Assembly (NCBI GenBank): GCA_008711295.1
Contig: VUYV01000124.1
Location: 562,227-626,226 of the forward strand
Reading direction: 5' to 3'
From: Anarhynchus alexandrinus
Taxonomy: Eukaryota; Chordata; Aves; Charadriiformes; Charadriidae
DNA length: 64,000 nucleotides
Under the pieces are notes generated by a model. The model ran no database searches. It was not told where the DNA came from and saw only the letters and a program-made list of their open reading frames with translations. A program made the translations under genes and the position numbers. Numbering within the stretch: the stretch's first letter is position 1; every line of letters begins with the position of its first letter. Shown piece by piece: positions 40,201-51,110 of this stretch.

Positions 40201-43200
40201 CTTTACACAGGATTATCTACTTGACATAACTACAGTATCAGGTATACACATTAATAGTAATCTTTTCTGTCTGAAAGGAGTGTAGATGCTTAAAAAGATT
40301 TCTCAGCTTCTTTTCTGCAACAAGTAAAAGCAAGTATGTAATAATTACTGGCTGTTTTTCATAGCTATAAGCACTGCTTTCTCCCTCTCTCACAGAAGCC
40401 AACAGAGGTGGCGAGTTCCTCATATTCTGTACCTTTAAGAGACAGACTACGTAGTTCTAGTTTGTCTGGCTTTAGGATCAAATATTTGGTACAGACTGGA
40501 TGTTTTGATTCTATATTTTATTAACATAAATATTTAAGATGCTTTAAAGGCTTTTAATGTTTTATTCCACTACAAAATTTCATTGGTTTCACTTTTATAT
40601 ATAACTGCTTAATTATTTTTTGCTCATGATAGAGACACTCAAATTGAAATACTACAATACAGTTATTTGGAAAGACTACTGGAATAGTTTTTTTCCCTGA
40701 TTAGTACTTGCAAATTTGTTGGAGTCTGAGCATATTATGAAAACAAGTAAGTTCATCAAGCTCCTCGACAGCCCCACTGGTGTGTAGTTGGAGAGGATGG
40801 GATTCCAGGTTCCTTGTCTGTCCATCTGGCAATTTGACGGGGACGAAAAGCCTGGAAGCTCCGGCCCAAAACCTGCAGCTCTTCGCCAGCCTCATGTCAC
40901 AGAGTCAAAGTCTTGAGGACAGACCATTAAGACTCCTGTCCCAAAGTCAGTAAACCAATGAGTTTCAAAGTGTCATAGACAGCTGCCCATGAAATAAAAG
41001 TTCAGTTCCCTTCTAGACAGATAGCACGCCCCTTTCATGTATGAACAAAAGCAAACCAGGTATATCCAATCCTCTGCAAAGTGGAATGGCATTTTTCCAT
41101 CCAAATCTACAACACTCCAACCTTACTCCAACCAACACCACAATTACAGATTGTTGAACTGCAGGCTGTCTCCAACATGACCACAGAAATTGGTCATTAA
41201 ATCACTCTAGAACTGATTAGGTTTTGAATATCACAACTCAGGTGCACTGGAAGTTACGAAGTTGCTTTCTTAATGGATTTTTTTTTTAAACTTGCACAGT
41301 GAGACAACTGCTAATGCACAGGAATACATGCTTTAATACATCATTATTGCTAAACGTGCATTCTCCAGTAAGACTGATAATTTTAAAGGTCACTTGTCAT
41401 TTTGTAAAAGGAAGGAATTTTTAAGGAAGGATAAGAATAGGTACAAAGCTGGACACATATAACAAATTATGGTGTATGTCCTATCCAGGCAACTAGAAAA
41501 CAAACATAATCGATCACTGGCTTGTCACTTACTTAGGCTGTTCAAGTTGGCGATTCTTTCAATGCAGTTTGTAGACAGCGATAGTTTCCTTTAAAAGGAA
41601 GAATAATCAATTCACAGTATACAAGGGATCACTATATCAGAAGAGTTCCGTGTCCAAACACCATTGCATTAGAAATAATTGTCTGTTCTTCTCTCAGTAG
41701 ATGATGAACTAACTGGATGTGTAAACAGATTCAAAATATCCTCAAAACCATCAAGACTTCTGCAACTTTATTTAGCTTCTGGGGAAGTACCATGATTTAC
41801 TTACACGACATACCGGATTATCTTTTTATGCCTAGCCTTATCAAATGCATGGACGTTTATTTCTGATATGGCTCTAATCTCTTTCTGAAAGTCCTGCTTA
41901 AGTCTCCTTTTTTTTTGCATAAATTCTGGAATGGATCATAAATGTGCCAGTTAGCTGATAGACTCCAAACATGGACCTGTAATTATATACTGATAAACAG
42001 TATATAATTTTTCTGGGGACAAATATCAATACAGAATCTACCCTAGCATCTTCTCAGTTAAGTGACAGGGATCTTTGAATTAAAAAGAGGAACTGTGTGT
42101 GGAAAGGGAAGCTCAGCAGAGAAAAAAGAAGAGAAAGCTGCTGCTTTGAAGGCCACACCTAAACATAGTAAATACGTATTTGCCCAGTGGACAGCAAAAA
42201 ACCTGAAAACTAATATAAAGAGAAAAGAATATTTGGTTTCCAATTTGTTATTAATGGAACTTACTCGCAGTTAACAAGCGTGGAAAGAGATTCATCCATC
42301 CTCTCTACAGGAGGAATCTGACCGTACAGTTTCACCTCCTTTGCCTCTGAAGCCTTCTGGCCATTTTTTTCTTCCTAAAGAAAAAAGGTGGTGAAGAAGA
42401 GGCTCACTGCTACACGCAATTACTAAAAATTACTATACTAAAAAATTACTGTAAAAGTAATTACTATAGAAATAATTCCAATATACTACTAAAAGATATT
42501 ACTGACAAGAGAAAGCATTTTGAATACTGTTTATCAAGACTCCTGCTGGCGTAGCAAGAGGGGAAGGCTAGCTTATTTTCAAGACATCAAAAGAACTTAT
42601 ACATTATATACGCTTTTTTTAAAAGTTGTGTTACACTTGAGCAATTTAATTAAGAGGTCCTCTGCCATAAAGAAATGGAGAATAGACGGAGGTTTGAAAT
42701 TCTGAATGAAGGTAGCTCCATGGAGACTGACATACAGGAGCCTCAACTAGGGCCAATCTGTAGCAGAAGCCAATTCTTAAAAGCTCTGACAGAAAAAGCT
42801 CCTTTCCACTTCACCCGGAAAACTCAGAACTCATGCCTAAGTCACAACACAAACTGAACACAGGGGAGTGCATTTTGGGGGAGAACCTCAATAGATTCAC
42901 AGAGTTAAGAATCTAAAAAAAACCCAATAAATTCTTATTAGCCATTAAAAAAGAGTGGAGGAAGATCTCACACTTTAGAGAATACCATAAAAGACAAATT
43001 TCCTATTTACAACCTAGGCTGATATTTTTCTAGATTAAATACTATAAAGTTCAGAGCTTTAGAAAAACGGCCATAATTTCAGCATTCAGGTTTATTAAAA
43101 AATATAGTCTATTAAATCTTTTAAAATTCGGAAGTGATGGTAATTATTGACTAAGCACTTGGAACAAGTATCTGTTTAGGTAGTACCACCAGTTTTGACA

Positions 43201-46200
43201 GCTGCCTCCCTGCCAGCACAAAGGGAGCATTTTGTCAGTTCTCTCAGTGTTCAGTGGGAGAACTGGAGGTCCATTAACAAAGGAGAAATCTACTCAGCGC
43301 TTTCAAAACAAGGACTCTTGTTTCCTCCCCCATTTTTATGCAGCTACTGAAAAGTGAGACAGCTGAGGTCTGGCCTGGTTTATATGGCTACTTTGTAATG
43401 AAATGAATTGCATCCCAGAAGTCTTTAAGAATCCCACAGCACAAGATCAGGTTTTGAAAACATTATTTTCTCTCTTATGTACCCAAAATGCTTCAGGCAA
43501 CTTAATTTAATAAAAAACATAGCATGTTACCTTGTGCATTTACTTATATTTCGGTTGCTGTCTGAATTCAGTGGGATAATATTTTTACTCATAATTAGCG
43601 ATTTAGCGAATAAGCATGTCAGATATTTTGCTAGAACATAGTGAATGTGTTCAAATTAACTCACTATATAAATGTGAAACTTTTGTTTTCTTTTTGAAGA
43701 ACAACACTATATCTATTTACATTTATACTCAGTTTATAATTATCAGTTTACGCCAACAAATAAAAATACATCTTTTCTTAAAAACCTGAAAGGGAGAGCG
43801 CTTCCAACACAGACTGTGGCTGGCAGCGAGCACTTGCAGGAAGAAAATTCATCCTGATTGCCACGCACTTCTGGAAGAAAGGTCAGCTGAATGACCACAA
43901 TAAGCCAGAGAGAAACCACGGGTAGAACAGACACTTTTTTAACAAGAAGTTATGTATTTGCTAAGTTAAAGTTGCTCTGATTGAACTCTCGTCACCCTGA
44001 CTGTAGGGCATAGGTAAACCCTTATGCCAAAGGGAAGAAAAACATCCGGAATGCAACACACCACCAGATCCAATTTTACAAGTCACATGGACCCAGATTA
44101 GGAGTAGTAAAAGGAAGATTTAGACCCATCCCCAATAACATGAACAGGAAAGCAAATTCAGCACTTCATGCCTAACATTAATGGAAAGTCACTGACACAG
44201 GTCAATTATCTCTAAGAGACATGTGACAGAGGAGCAAATGGAAAATAAATCTTTAATAGGAAACACAGAGTTGAGGTTTTGGACTCCAGAAAGACTGAGG
44301 GAGGAAAAGCAAAATTTTTTAATACTCAGTTCACACCTCTAGTAATGCGGTAATGTGGTAAAATCCACAAGTTCTAATGCTTATTAGGTGAGCAGCAATG
44401 AAGTTTGTGGGATATACCAACATAACAGAAAAAACACTGAAATACTGAAGGTACTAAACAACGATAAAATTCAGAAAGGCAGTAGTCTTCAACTACAGAC
44501 TAGTACATTGAGCTGATGGTACAGATCTTCTGGCTTTCAACTGTACCTGCCCACACTGCTTCACATCCAGGTCTTCTAGACGAAAACACTTATAAACTCT
44601 TGCTCTAGCAGCTGGCCAGAATTAGTGGGAGAGTGCTTGTATACTGAACAGCACACCTGTGCCCAAATCTAAAATTCACTGAGACTGGGGAAAGATTCTC
44701 ACTGGTTTTACCAGACTGTGCACCTGACCCCTTGCATGATATGAGGGGCAATATGTTAAAAGACAATGGTAAAGTTTCACTGACTTCAGTACAGTCAGAA
44801 TTTCGTATTTGTTTGTTCTGTGAGAAGGACTACACTCAGGTAAAATGAACAGAGCGTAATTAAAACATAAGACATCCCCAACCTTAAATCTCTTTGTAGC
44901 CTCAGGCCTTCTATCAATGCATATTCAGCAGAACAAGGCAAGAGAGCAAAACAGACTCATCTTTACCAGCCGTGTCAATTTAACAAGAACACACAGAAAG
45001 TCCAACAGAATGCATTACACATCAATAATAATAATAAAATTTTTACTTTGTGAAACTTCTTATAGCAAATGTTTCAAGCAAACATATTTCTTACAATAAG
45101 TTTAAAAAATAAATTTAGCTGAATACAGTCAAAACCCATGCCACAGAGTACTGCAAAGTGGCTAGATACTGTTCTAGTACTTACCCATTTGGCTAGAGCT
45201 TCTTTGATAGTCGTTGCTTTTGCCTAAAAATGAAAGAAATTTAAATGAATATTCATTGCAAATTTTCAGTTGGCTTGTTGACTGCAAACCTATCTCCTCT
45301 CCCTTCTCTCTCCCTATCCTGCTTGCCTACCCCCTTCTACCACTTTCCTGTATTACTTTCCTCCAGCTGAGTGTAAGAAGCTGGAACCCCTCAGTGTCCT
45401 GTAATTTTACTTTCTGGGATATTTGGTAGCATTTTCAGAAGAAACCAACTGGCTTCACGTAAGCACGTTACCTTCCTGATCTTACTCTCTGCCCCGTGTG
45501 GAGCACAGGTTTGGGACACTGCTTGTTAGCTTTGACGGTGAAATTCAATTCAATTCAATTCAGTTCAATTCAATTCAAAGACATAAGAAGTTACTGCACT
45601 GAAAAATGTGGTCTAATACTCTTAAGCCTCCACGCTTTCTATTATTATGCATTAGCAACTTCCTGTCTGAAAGCAAGTCTGTGAGTAGACAGAATGATAC
45701 AGCCTCTTAACATTCACTGAGGAAAATAAGGTACATCTTGCCAAAAATGAAAAGCAAAAATAAAAAATATTTGTTTTTCTTCAATTGTTTTATGTCGTGT
45801 CACATCATGCAATGTGAAAATATGTATTATTCAATTAGGAAAAACCAATTAGGAAAAAGCTGCTGTACAAGGCTTTTTAAGGACTGACCCACTGACCAAC
45901 TTTCTGTTGTCACTAACTCCAACTTTTCTGCCTCACATCAGAGTTTTATCAAAACCAAGTGATGATATCCAAAACAGCAGTATATAGAGAAATTCTGATA
46001 TATCCTAAACATTAAACATTCCAAGATGTCTTTCAGATTAAAAAGGTTCCGGAGACCAATCTTTCACAAAAACTGATCAACAGCTTCCTTTCTACAAAAA
46101 CAGGAGGACTCTAGTTTGGGCATCTCTATTGCTCGTCAGTGTAGTGCTACCATATGTGGATAGAAACAGCCTTTCAGGTAATCCGATATCAAAAAAATAA

Positions 46201-47670
46201 CTGTAAAAGTTAAAACCAACATACTAACTTCCACCCAAAATCCTACAGGCAATCAACTCTGCCACAGAGCTTTAGTTCTGGGTACTTTACTCTAGACCCC
46301 TGGAAACTCTGGACCCAATGGTGAAAGACAACAGTTGAGGCAGCTGCATATTATGGTAACCAATCGTTACGGCATTCGGGTACATGATCTCAGTTGCTCA
46401 CATCAAGGACAGAAATGGATTTATAAGACCAGTACCTACTTCTGTTTCAAACTCATGCCTAAAACAGGATTGGATTTTAAAGCTAGTGATCCATGTGAGC
46501 ACAAGGAGCAGCTTCTTCCCTGACCTCTGCTGACTCTTCTCTCCCATTGTAACATCTGATTTGGTGGAAATATGAAAATCAGCATAGTCGGTTATCAAGA
46601 GAACACGTATCAAGGACTTTATTTTGTTCTTTGAAGTGCATTTGAAATTTCTGTAGACAAATCATGGTATCTTCTGCCAAGGGAGGTTACTTATGGGAAA
46701 CCTCCCTCTGCAAAGCCTATTTTCAGAGTTCCTCTACCTGCATATTGAATGATTTCCTAGATTAAAGAAAAGTCATATTACTTATTCAAAACGCCAAGTG
46801 ATCAAAAGCTGAAATTGTCACCCTGAAGAGCCATCATCAACATTGCAGGAACAAGAAACATAATACCTTAAGGTGAAAAAAAACCCATCCCAGTACATAT
46901 AAAAGCTCTAGCAAAAGAAGTATTTTTGCCCCCCAAAACACGGCTGATGGACACAGAGAATTTAAAAAAATCAGACCCCCCCAAGTAGAACAGTGACGCT
47001 TTACCTTCATTTGCAAACATTTATTTATATGTTAAATAGAGCAAGTCAGAATTGCACAGCAACAGATACCAGGCTAATCACTGTAGTAACTGTGGATACT
47101 GCTTCCTTAAAAACATATACTATCTCAGGTTTTTATACGATGGCATCCCAGACTCCCCACTACTTTGATCTATCCCTGAAATCCCCCTTTTCCAAGGCAC
47201 GGTAACAGGCCACAACTGCCTCGCCTCAGCCAAGGCCCCGAGCACTGGGCTGCCTTCTGGCCGGCTCATGCCATGCCCGGGCTGCTCGGGCCAGAGACCA
47301 GCTCGGAGAAGCCTCGGGCCGCGAAGGGCTCCGCTCCGCGGTGCCGCTCACGCAGCACCAGGGCGGCGGCATTGCCACAGCCGGTCCCCGAGGACTGCTC
47401 AGGGGCAGACCCTGAGGGAACGCCGCTCACGCGTCCCCCAGCCCCTTCCGCCGCGCCGCGCCCGGGGAGCGGCACCAGTCCCCCCCATCCCCGAGCAGGC
47501 CCGGTCCTCGTGTCGCCCCTCCCCAGCCACCGCCAGGTCCCGGGGACGTCCCGGCTCAGCCTCTCCCCAAGCCCCCGGCCACCCCAGCGCCCGCTCGGCC
47601 GGCGGCCACGCCTGCAGGCCCAGCGCCCTCCCCGCCAGGCGCCCGCGCCGGCACTGAAGGCACCCACCAT
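34236..47670 (-). CDS. DNAL1: DNAL1, axonemal dynein light chain 1 (LRR protein)
   Basis: Minus-strand join in transcript order: 47670-47668, 45223-45185, 42374-42265, 41588-41533, 38730-38675, 37486-37360, 36957-36811, 34282-34236. This gives 194 aa (human 190). DNAL1 binds the motor domain of an outer-arm dynein heavy chain (DNAH5 type) in motile cilia; human mutations cause primary ciliary dyskinesia. Visible: N-terminus [16 protein letters not shown]; leucine-rich repeats through about residues 48-155 ([77 protein letters not shown]); cap [19 protein letters not shown]; acidic tail EEDEEGAN. Introns are GT-AG and frame is kept throughout. Most exons are too short to show up as open frames. 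Confidence 0.95.
36811..36957 (-). CDS. DNAL1: DNAL1 coding exon 7
   Basis: Codes residues 131-179: [20 protein letters not shown], then [18 protein letters not shown]. The acceptor is TTTGTGGTTGCAG and the donor is GATG|GTGAGT. The open frame running upstream to 37066 is intronic. Confidence 0.94.
37360..37486 (-). CDS. DNAL1: DNAL1 coding exon 6
   Basis: Residues 89-130: [20 protein letters not shown] followed by [20 protein letters not shown] and DW. The acceptor is GTCGTTTTCCAG and the donor is TGGG|GTAAGC. These are the central leucine-rich repeats. Confidence 0.94.
38675..38730 (-). CDS. DNAL1: DNAL1 coding exon 5
   Basis: A 56-nt exon coding [18 protein letters not shown], one leucine-rich repeat. 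The acceptor is CATCTATTACAG and the donor is TTG|GTATGC. Confidence 0.92.
41533..41588 (-). CDS. DNAL1: DNAL1 coding exon 4
   Basis: A 56-nt exon coding [18 protein letters not shown], one leucine-rich repeat. The acceptor is CTTCCTTTTAAAG and the donor is CTAA|GTAAGT. Confidence 0.92.
42265..42374 (-). CDS. DNAL1: DNAL1 coding exon 3
   Basis: Residues 15-50 plus two bases: [20 protein letters not shown], then [16 protein letters not shown]. The acceptor is CCTTTTTTCTTTAG and the donor is GCGA|GTAAGT. Confidence 0.93.
45185..45223 (-). CDS. DNAL1: DNAL1 coding exon 2
   Basis: A 39-nt exon coding [13 protein letters not shown], matching human residues 2-14 with one change. The acceptor is TTTCATTTTTAG and the donor is TGG|GTAAGT. 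It is phase 0 at both ends, so the initiator codon must come from the exon upstream. Confidence 0.92.
45542..45577 (+). repeat. (AATTC)n microsatellite
   Basis: About seven pentanucleotide units of AATTC, one with an A-to-G change (AGTTC), in DNAL1 intron 1. Confidence 0.9.
47668..47670 (-). CDS. DNAL1: DNAL1 coding exon 1 (initiator ATG only)
   Basis: ATG directly followed by the donor GTGGGT on the minus strand, in phase 0 with exon 2. It is the only nearby ATG abutting a donor upstream of exon 2 in the CpG island, and it yields the expected Met-Ala-Lys start. The 5' UTR must run toward the N gap at 47765. Confidence 0.75.
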
Positions 47671-47695
47671 TGCCGTTGCTACCGTTAACGCTCCG

Positions 47696-47708
47696 GTTGC
47701 TATGGCAC
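47696..47708 (+). promoter_or_regulatory. DNAL1: RFX X-box-like site at DNAL1
   Basis: GTTGCTATGGCAC matches the ciliary X-box consensus GTTGCYATGGNAAC except at the end. It lies 26-38 nt upstream of the DNAL1 ATG on the opposite strand; the motif is near-palindromic so orientation matters little. A second half-like copy, GTTGCTACC, is at 47675-47683. RFX and FOXJ1 control of axonemal dynein genes is established in vertebrates; binding here is inferred. Confidence 0.6.
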
Positions 47709-47719
47709 AGCCGCCTCCC

Positions 47720-47730
47720 GCGCATGCGCA
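47720..47730. promoter_or_regulatory. DNAL1: NRF1-like palindrome
   Basis: GCGCATGCGCA is an exact match to the NRF1 consensus and sits about 50 nt upstream of the DNAL1 ATG inside the CpG island. Confidence 0.55.
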
Positions 47731-47764
47731 GCGCCACTGACACGTCGGGGGGGGGGGGGCGGGC

Positions 47765-48015
47765 NNNNNNNNNNNNNNNNNNNNNNNNNNNNNNNNNNNN
47801 NNNNNNNNNNNNNNNNNNNNNNNNNNNNNNNNNNNNNNNNNNNNNNNNNNNNNNNNNNNNNNNNNNNNNNNNNNNNNNNNNNNNNNNNNNNNNNNNNNNN
47901 NNNNNNNNNNNNNNNNNNNNNNNNNNNNNNNNNNNNNNNNNNNNNNNNNNNNNNNNNNNNNNNNNNNNNNNNNNNNNNNNNNNNNNNNNNNNNNNNNNNN
48001 NNNNNNNNNNNNNNN
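47765..48015. other. Assembly gap flanked by poly-G
   Basis: A run of N. Both sides end in the same kind of sequence, a run of at least 12 G followed by CGGGC (47747-47764 and 48016-48032). This may be one G-tract that defeated sequencing, so the gap length may not be real. Confidence 0.95.
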
Positions 48016-48254
48016 GGGGGGGGGGGGGCGGGCACGGCGGCAACCGCACCTGGCGATCATAGAGACGCGCGGCCACAGAGAAAGTCCCACCCCGGAAGTC
48101 GCGTAGGGGGCGGTCCGCGACGCCTTGTGAAACGCGGCGGAGAGAGCGCCGTGGTCCTCCCGCGGGGCGCTCCCTGGCGGGCGGGCGGACCTCCCCGCCT
48201 GCCGCCTGGCACCTCCCACCGTAACGGCACAGAGCCAGCCGCACGCGCGTTACC

Positions 48255-48600
48255 AGGCGCTTTTTATTGAAACCGACCCGTGACAGAAGTTACAACAATT
48301 CGCGAATAACAGACAGCGGCAGCACCAGCCGCTCGCGCGCGCCGCCGGTAGCTCGGCCCCAGGCGGTGCCCCGGTAGCCGGGCCGCCCCCACAGCCTGGT
48401 GAGACCCCACCGGCCGCGGGGCAGGCCCGGGGCGCCTCGGAACGCCGGGGGGAAGCTGTGCCTCAGCGCACCCGCCCCACACACCCCAATTCAGCCCGTG
48501 AAGCCAACCCCGCCGCCCAGGCAATCGTCTAGCGAAAGGCCCCGGGAGCTCCGCCACGCAAGGAATGCAAACCGAGATAAATCACAGAGGCCGCCATGAG
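48255..48600 (-). other. GC-rich block ending in an AATAAA on the minus strand
   Basis: Read on the minus strand the block carries a GC3-rich open frame to 48290 (residues end RERLVLPLSVIRELL), then a TAA, then AATAAA at about 48264-48269, followed by GC-rich sequence. I do not recognise the protein. It could be the far 3' end of the upstream ACOT/BAAT-like gene, a small separate gene, or chance in a CpG island. Confidence 0.3.
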
Positions 48601-48792
48601 GCACTCCAGCTAACGTGTGCTTCAGGAAATAGCTAAGTTATCTGCGGAGTGTCCACAGTGCATCTTTGGTCTCCAAGTGGCACCATAAATATCCAAAATA
48701 TTACTGCAAAAGTTGGCTGGTTTTTTTACCCATCATCTTGTGAATAATTTCGTCCAGGAATATCCTGACCTGTTTACAAAAGGACCTTCACA

Positions 48793-48934
48793 GTAAAATT
48801 ACATACCTTTTATTTTTCCTCTCTTCTTTGTTTAAAAAATATCATTCAGCTTTCCAAACAAATGTAAAATTACATTCCTTTTATTTTTCCTCCCTTCTTT
48901 GTTTAAAAAATATCATTTGGCTTTCCAAACAAAT
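48793..48934. repeat. 71-bp tandem duplication
   Basis: Two adjacent 71-bp copies (48793-48863 and 48864-48934), each beginning GTAAAATTACAT and ending CTTTCCAAACAAAT, with only a few mismatches. The unit contains a plus-strand TTTATTTT, which is AATAAA on the minus strand, so a candidate poly(A) signal is duplicated too. Confidence 0.93.
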
Positions 48935-51110
48935 GAACTATTCAAAAACAAAAATGTCACGTCAATTTTTTTACACAGCCTTGCTTTTCAGTGAAGGAAG
49001 GGGTTTATTTCTCTTTCAAATTGCATATATCTGACAACATCTAACACTGAATTATTTTTAAAGGCTTGTGCTTTAGAAATTAAGTCTGAGGACTTTTAAG
49101 CTCCCTGCCTTTGGTTTATTTACAACTTAACATTTACTTCCCGAACCTCCACCCCACAATGTTGCACGGCAGTGGCTACGGTGAGGTAGGACAGGGTGCA
49201 GAGACCGAGGTGTCGGTAGCGGGAGGGTAACGAAGCCGGGTTAGGGGAGGCCCTGCGCTATCCCAGGTACACAGCTCCCGCTACTGAAGATGCACAAGAT
49301 GAGGAAGACCGAACAAATGGAAACCTTCAGACAACCCTCTCCTCTGTGGCTGCAACTTGGAGTGAGTTTGGGAAAAAGAGGCATGGGTGACACCAACATG
49401 CACCTCACAGCAGGCTGTGGTCCTGGACTTCTGTGGCTGGTGGTTTCAGTGGAGGTTGAAGCACCAGGTACGAGTCTGCAAAGGCCTCTTCAGCCCAGGA
49501 GAGAGTGCAGAGAGACTAGGTGTGACGACATTTTGTGTGGAGTGAGCAGGACGGAGCTTCTCTTGTAAGGAGTGAACAGATAAATTGTTCGATTGGCAGT
49601 GATGGCATGTGGAAAACATGTGACTTCAATCAAACGATAAGGAGTAATAAGAGTTGCAGACAGGTAATGAGACCTGAGCAGCAGCATAATGACAGTTAAC
49701 TGGAGAGAAAAGATCCCTGAGAGCAAAGCAAAATTCAGTACCATAAATGAAGGTTTTGTATCCTCCTGGGCAGCTCTCAAACTGGTCTGACAAAACAACC
49801 TTGGAAGGAGAAATTGTATTGATAGAGGCCCTTGTAAAACAGGCCTTCGGTGCTGGCACCATTCCAGCAATACCAATCAACTCATTTGGGAAGAAGTTGT
49901 TTCTTTTTACCTGAATGGTGAGGAAGAATGAGGCACTAGCCAAAAATTAATTAGGATGAAAAAAAAACCAACAATCTCTGGCAGTCATGGAAAAGATATC
50001 CTAGATTTGGGTTTGGATTTTTTCTTTTTTTTGATTTTTGAGGGGTTGTGGGGAAGGGTTGTTGTTGGGTGTTGAGGGTTTTTTTGCCCCCCCCCCTTTT
50101 TTTTTTTTTTTTTTTNAGTGACAGCTTTTTACAGTCAGTCTTAACAACCTTCTGCTGGCCAGATTTTCTGTCTCTCAACTTTGCTTCCTCCCCAAGAACA
50201 GCTGTCAGCACCTGTTGACATCATTACTAAAGAGTTCCACAAGTAATTCATCCCTAACTTAATGGCAGGTGTCATTAGTTTAAAACAAGCAATGAAGAGA
50301 GAAGTAAGACTTACACACAGCATAACTGCATTTAACCATGCTTTAACCTATCTAACAGAATTTTAATACCCTGAGTGTCAAATGCCAGTCCAAAACATTA
50401 CAGGAACAGATGGTTACATCCTTAATACAAGTCAGTGCTCGTGCTGCCGTTCTCCCAGGATGACAGGAAAAGTACTCTTAATTTTCCCACTCTACAGGTA
50501 GTTTTTGTTGGGAAGAAAGAGACTGTGTCACCAGAAGACCACTACCTAAGGTCAAGGTATACGAGTCTCATTACAAGGAGATATCCCCAGCTTCAGGTAA
50601 ATGGAAAACATTTCCAAAGTGTATAAGGCTGTAACTGAAAGTTCTGGGCTAAGGTAACTTAAGGCTCAAAGCCAGAATCATTCAGCATTTTGATGTCAAA
50701 GTTTATCATCCAAGGGTTGCCATCGTTCCCCAGGTGCGATCCAGTCTGTCATTGCTGAGGGTGCAGGCTAGCTCTTAAATTCTCTGAGTCATAAATACTG
50801 CAAGGAAGAAAGTACCTACTACTCTCTTCAGATACTTGTTTCTTGATATCGTAACCAATTCAGGCTGTCGAATTTGTACTACAATGCAGCCTACTTATCA
50901 TTGTTTCACTTCTCCTCTGTGTACCTAGTTAAAATAAGTTAGGCTAGTCCAAATAAATCCCTTTTGGGATTTATACTTGTAGCTGAGAAGTCATTTGGTT
51001 ATTTCACATTTCAAAGCTTTTCTCAGTCAGTCCCTCCAATTCACCAGTCATTTTGGTGGCTCAAGCTCAGTCCTCTGCAGTTCTGCAACAGCTTGCAGGT
51101 GCTTAAGTGT
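48935..51110 (-). other. Downstream region of the BAAT-like gene
   Basis: Probably 3' UTR and intergenic DNA of the gene that stops at 51111. It contains a G/T-rich then poly-C/poly-T tract at 50000-50115 ending in an N at 50116. Open frames at 49290-49568 and 49490-49943 are not recognisable. Minus-strand AATAAA candidates lie near 48806 and 48878, in the tandem duplication, and near 49117. Confidence 0.45.
50085..50116. repeat. Poly-C/poly-T homopolymer tract with an ambiguous base
   Basis: Ten or more C followed by about 22 T and an N at 50116; on the minus strand this is poly-A then poly-G. It is probably an unreliable stretch of the assembly. Confidence 0.85.

Larger units (their letters stand above)
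34283..42264 (-). other. DNAL1: DNAL1 introns 3-7
   Basis: AT-rich intronic sequence between the small exons listed separately. The open frames at 38139-38603 and 39258-39518 are not recognisable, and no repeat family is evident to me. Confidence 0.55.
42375..47667 (-). other. DNAL1: DNAL1 introns 1 and 2
   Basis: Apart from exon 2 this stretch is intronic. It contains an (AATTC)n microsatellite at 45542-45577. I found no CR1 or other clear interspersed element and no structured RNA. Confidence 0.6.
47219..48600. promoter_or_regulatory. CpG island with the DNAL1 promoter
   Basis: CpG-dense sequence in otherwise AT-rich surroundings, covering the DNAL1 initiator and the assembly gap. Motifs near the ATG are listed separately. 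The transcription start itself probably lies between 47671 and the gap or within it. Confidence 0.8.

Noticed and set aside
42410..42500. Repeated ATTACT motifs as a possible tandem array or CRISPR-like repeat
   Set aside because: Spacing and units are irregular; ordinary AT-rich intron, and CRISPR is not expected in a vertebrate genome.
47266..48244. Long open frames of 281-317 codons through the N gap
   Set aside because: They owe their length to about 80 codons of N and high GC content; the DNAL1 exon 1 frame explains the coding signal here.
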